A DNA stretch of 21,183 nucleotides from a virus: IMG/VR virus record IMGVR_UViG_3300042353_000221, positions 1 to 21,183 of that record. The stretch is one strand, 5' to 3'. This document shows, piece after piece, positions 20,611-21,183 of this stretch (its first letter is position 1; each line of letters opens with the position of its first letter). Position numbers and translations under genes: made by a program. The notes under the pieces were generated by a model. The model was given only the letters and a program-made list of their open reading frames with translations, searched no databases and was not told the DNA's origin.

Positions 20611-21093
20611 TCAGGTGTATTCGAGCGGGCCGTCCTGGCCGGCCAGGGTTGGGTAGACAGGCTGCGCCAGGAATGGATTGTCGTAGACCCTCCAAGGCTT
20701 GTTGCCCGCTCCAGATGGCATGGTTCCTGGCATCTGCTGCTCAATCGGCATGGCGGCCCTGGACAGGAGGGTATTGTACGTCTCCTTGGCTGTCATCTTG
20801 GTGTCGGGCATGACCTGCTTGCCGTAACTTGGGGCCAGCTTGATGCCGAGATTGGTGTAGATCGCTTCGTTGGATGAATCCGGGACGTTGGTCTGCTCGT
20901 CCAGATCGCTATCCTGCGGGCTCGATGGGAGCGGGTAGCCCAAGCGGATGCCGAGTGCATTCCACGATGCAATCATGGTATCGAGTCGGCGCAGAGCGCT
21001 GTCGAGTTGCTCCGGCGTGAGATCAAAGACGTAGGACGCCAGCCCGATTTCCTCGAAGGCCTGCGTTACGAACTGGCGCTTGGTCCATCCCAT
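20611..21093 (-). CDS. gp4: P22 gp4-like head-completion / tail accessory factor
   Basis: A 160-residue protein, close to P22 gp4 (166), with the family's N-terminal helix MGWTKRQFVTQAFEEIGLAS, then LDSALRRLDTMIASWNALGI, GYPLPSS and a region AIYTNLGIKLAPSYGKQV. In P22, gp4 forms a ring below the portal after packaging and allows gp10 and the tailspike to join. AGGAG lies eight bases before ATG 21093. Its place upstream of the gp10 homologue matches P22. Confidence is high because these motifs are specific. Confidence 0.9.
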   Translation of the reverse strand: MGWTKRQFVTQAFEEIGLASYVFDLTPEQLDSALRRLDTMIASWNALGIRLGYPLPSSPQDSDLDEQTNVPDSSNEAIYTNLGIKLAPSYGKQVMPDTKMTAKETYNTLLSRAAMPIEQQMPGTMPSGAGNKPWRVYDNPFLAQPVYPTLAGQDGPLEYT

Positions 21094-21096
21094 TGC

Positions 21097-21183
21097 TCAG
21101 ACTCCTGTGATTCGGTGCTGGATCAATTGTCCCAGCTTTCTGTCCGGCGTGCGACCGTCGAAGCGAATGTCTAGCTCTCGCGC
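21097..21183 (-). CDS. C-terminus of an unidentified gene (partial at window edge)
   Basis: An open frame from the window edge to TGA 21097-21099 gives the last 28 residues (ARELDIRFDGRTPDRKLGQL, then IQHRITGV). It ends three bases before the gp4 start and contains the gp4 ribosome-binding site. P22 order would place the coat protein gene somewhere upstream, but this tail does not look diagnostic, so no product is named. Confidence 0.55.
   Translation of the reverse strand, partial: ARELDIRFDGRTPDRKLGQLIQHRITGV

Noticed and set aside
1-21183. Prophage boundaries, CRISPR array, tRNA genes or insertion sequence
   Set aside because: No integrase, attachment repeat, regularly spaced repeat, cloverleaf or transposase was found on either strand.
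21097-21183. Major coat protein C-terminus
   Set aside because: P22 gene order would allow it, but the 28 visible residues show no coat-specific feature, so the product was left unnamed.

Overview
The window is part of a tailed double-stranded DNA phage or prophage with a P22-like (short-tailed, podovirus) virion plan. The evidence is the right-hand two thirds. Read leftward on the minus strand, they encode a P22 gp4-like head-completion protein, a gp10-like DNA-stabilisation protein, a protein in the tail-needle slot, three ejection proteins in the gp7-gp20-gp16 order, and a tailspike with a P22-type head-binding N-terminus. A Gram-negative host is likely from the P22-type tail, the T4-type lysozyme and the 3TM holin. 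A freshwater betaproteobacterial host is only a guess from general gene style. There is no integrase, repressor, attachment site, tRNA or rRNA here, so phage versus prophage cannot be decided. The DNA is moderately GC-rich by eye, with AT-richer patches in the LamG/SPRY adhesin, the HNH gene and part of the small-gene region.

Left arm (1-5553, plus strand): a tightly packed cassette of small genes joined mostly by ATGA, GTGA or TGATG stop/start overlaps. Recognisable members are a VRR-NUC nuclease, a small zinc ribbon, a T4-type lysozyme and a 3TM holin. The rest are small phage proteins of unknown function, including three membrane peptides of 24, 34 and 29 residues. The arm meets the minus-strand genes at a convergent 6-base overlap (5548-5553).

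Middle (5548-10857, minus strand): two small membrane proteins, a LamG-SPRY adhesin, a short fibre-like protein, and an 867-residue tailspike whose central domain is an SGNH-type esterase. This is the host-recognition module.

Right arm (10858-21183, minus strand): three ejection proteins, a gp14-slot protein, a cysteine-rich protein, then a plus-strand HNH homing endonuclease inserted against the flow of transcription. Next come a small virion protein, a needle candidate with a jelly-roll-like C-terminus, the gp10 homologue, four small genes not found in P22, the gp4 homologue and the last 28 codons of another gene. Together the right and middle arms build the portal closure, tail, ejection apparatus and receptor-binding organelle. 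The left arm carries lysis and accessory functions. No gap longer than about 115 bases lacks a predicted gene.
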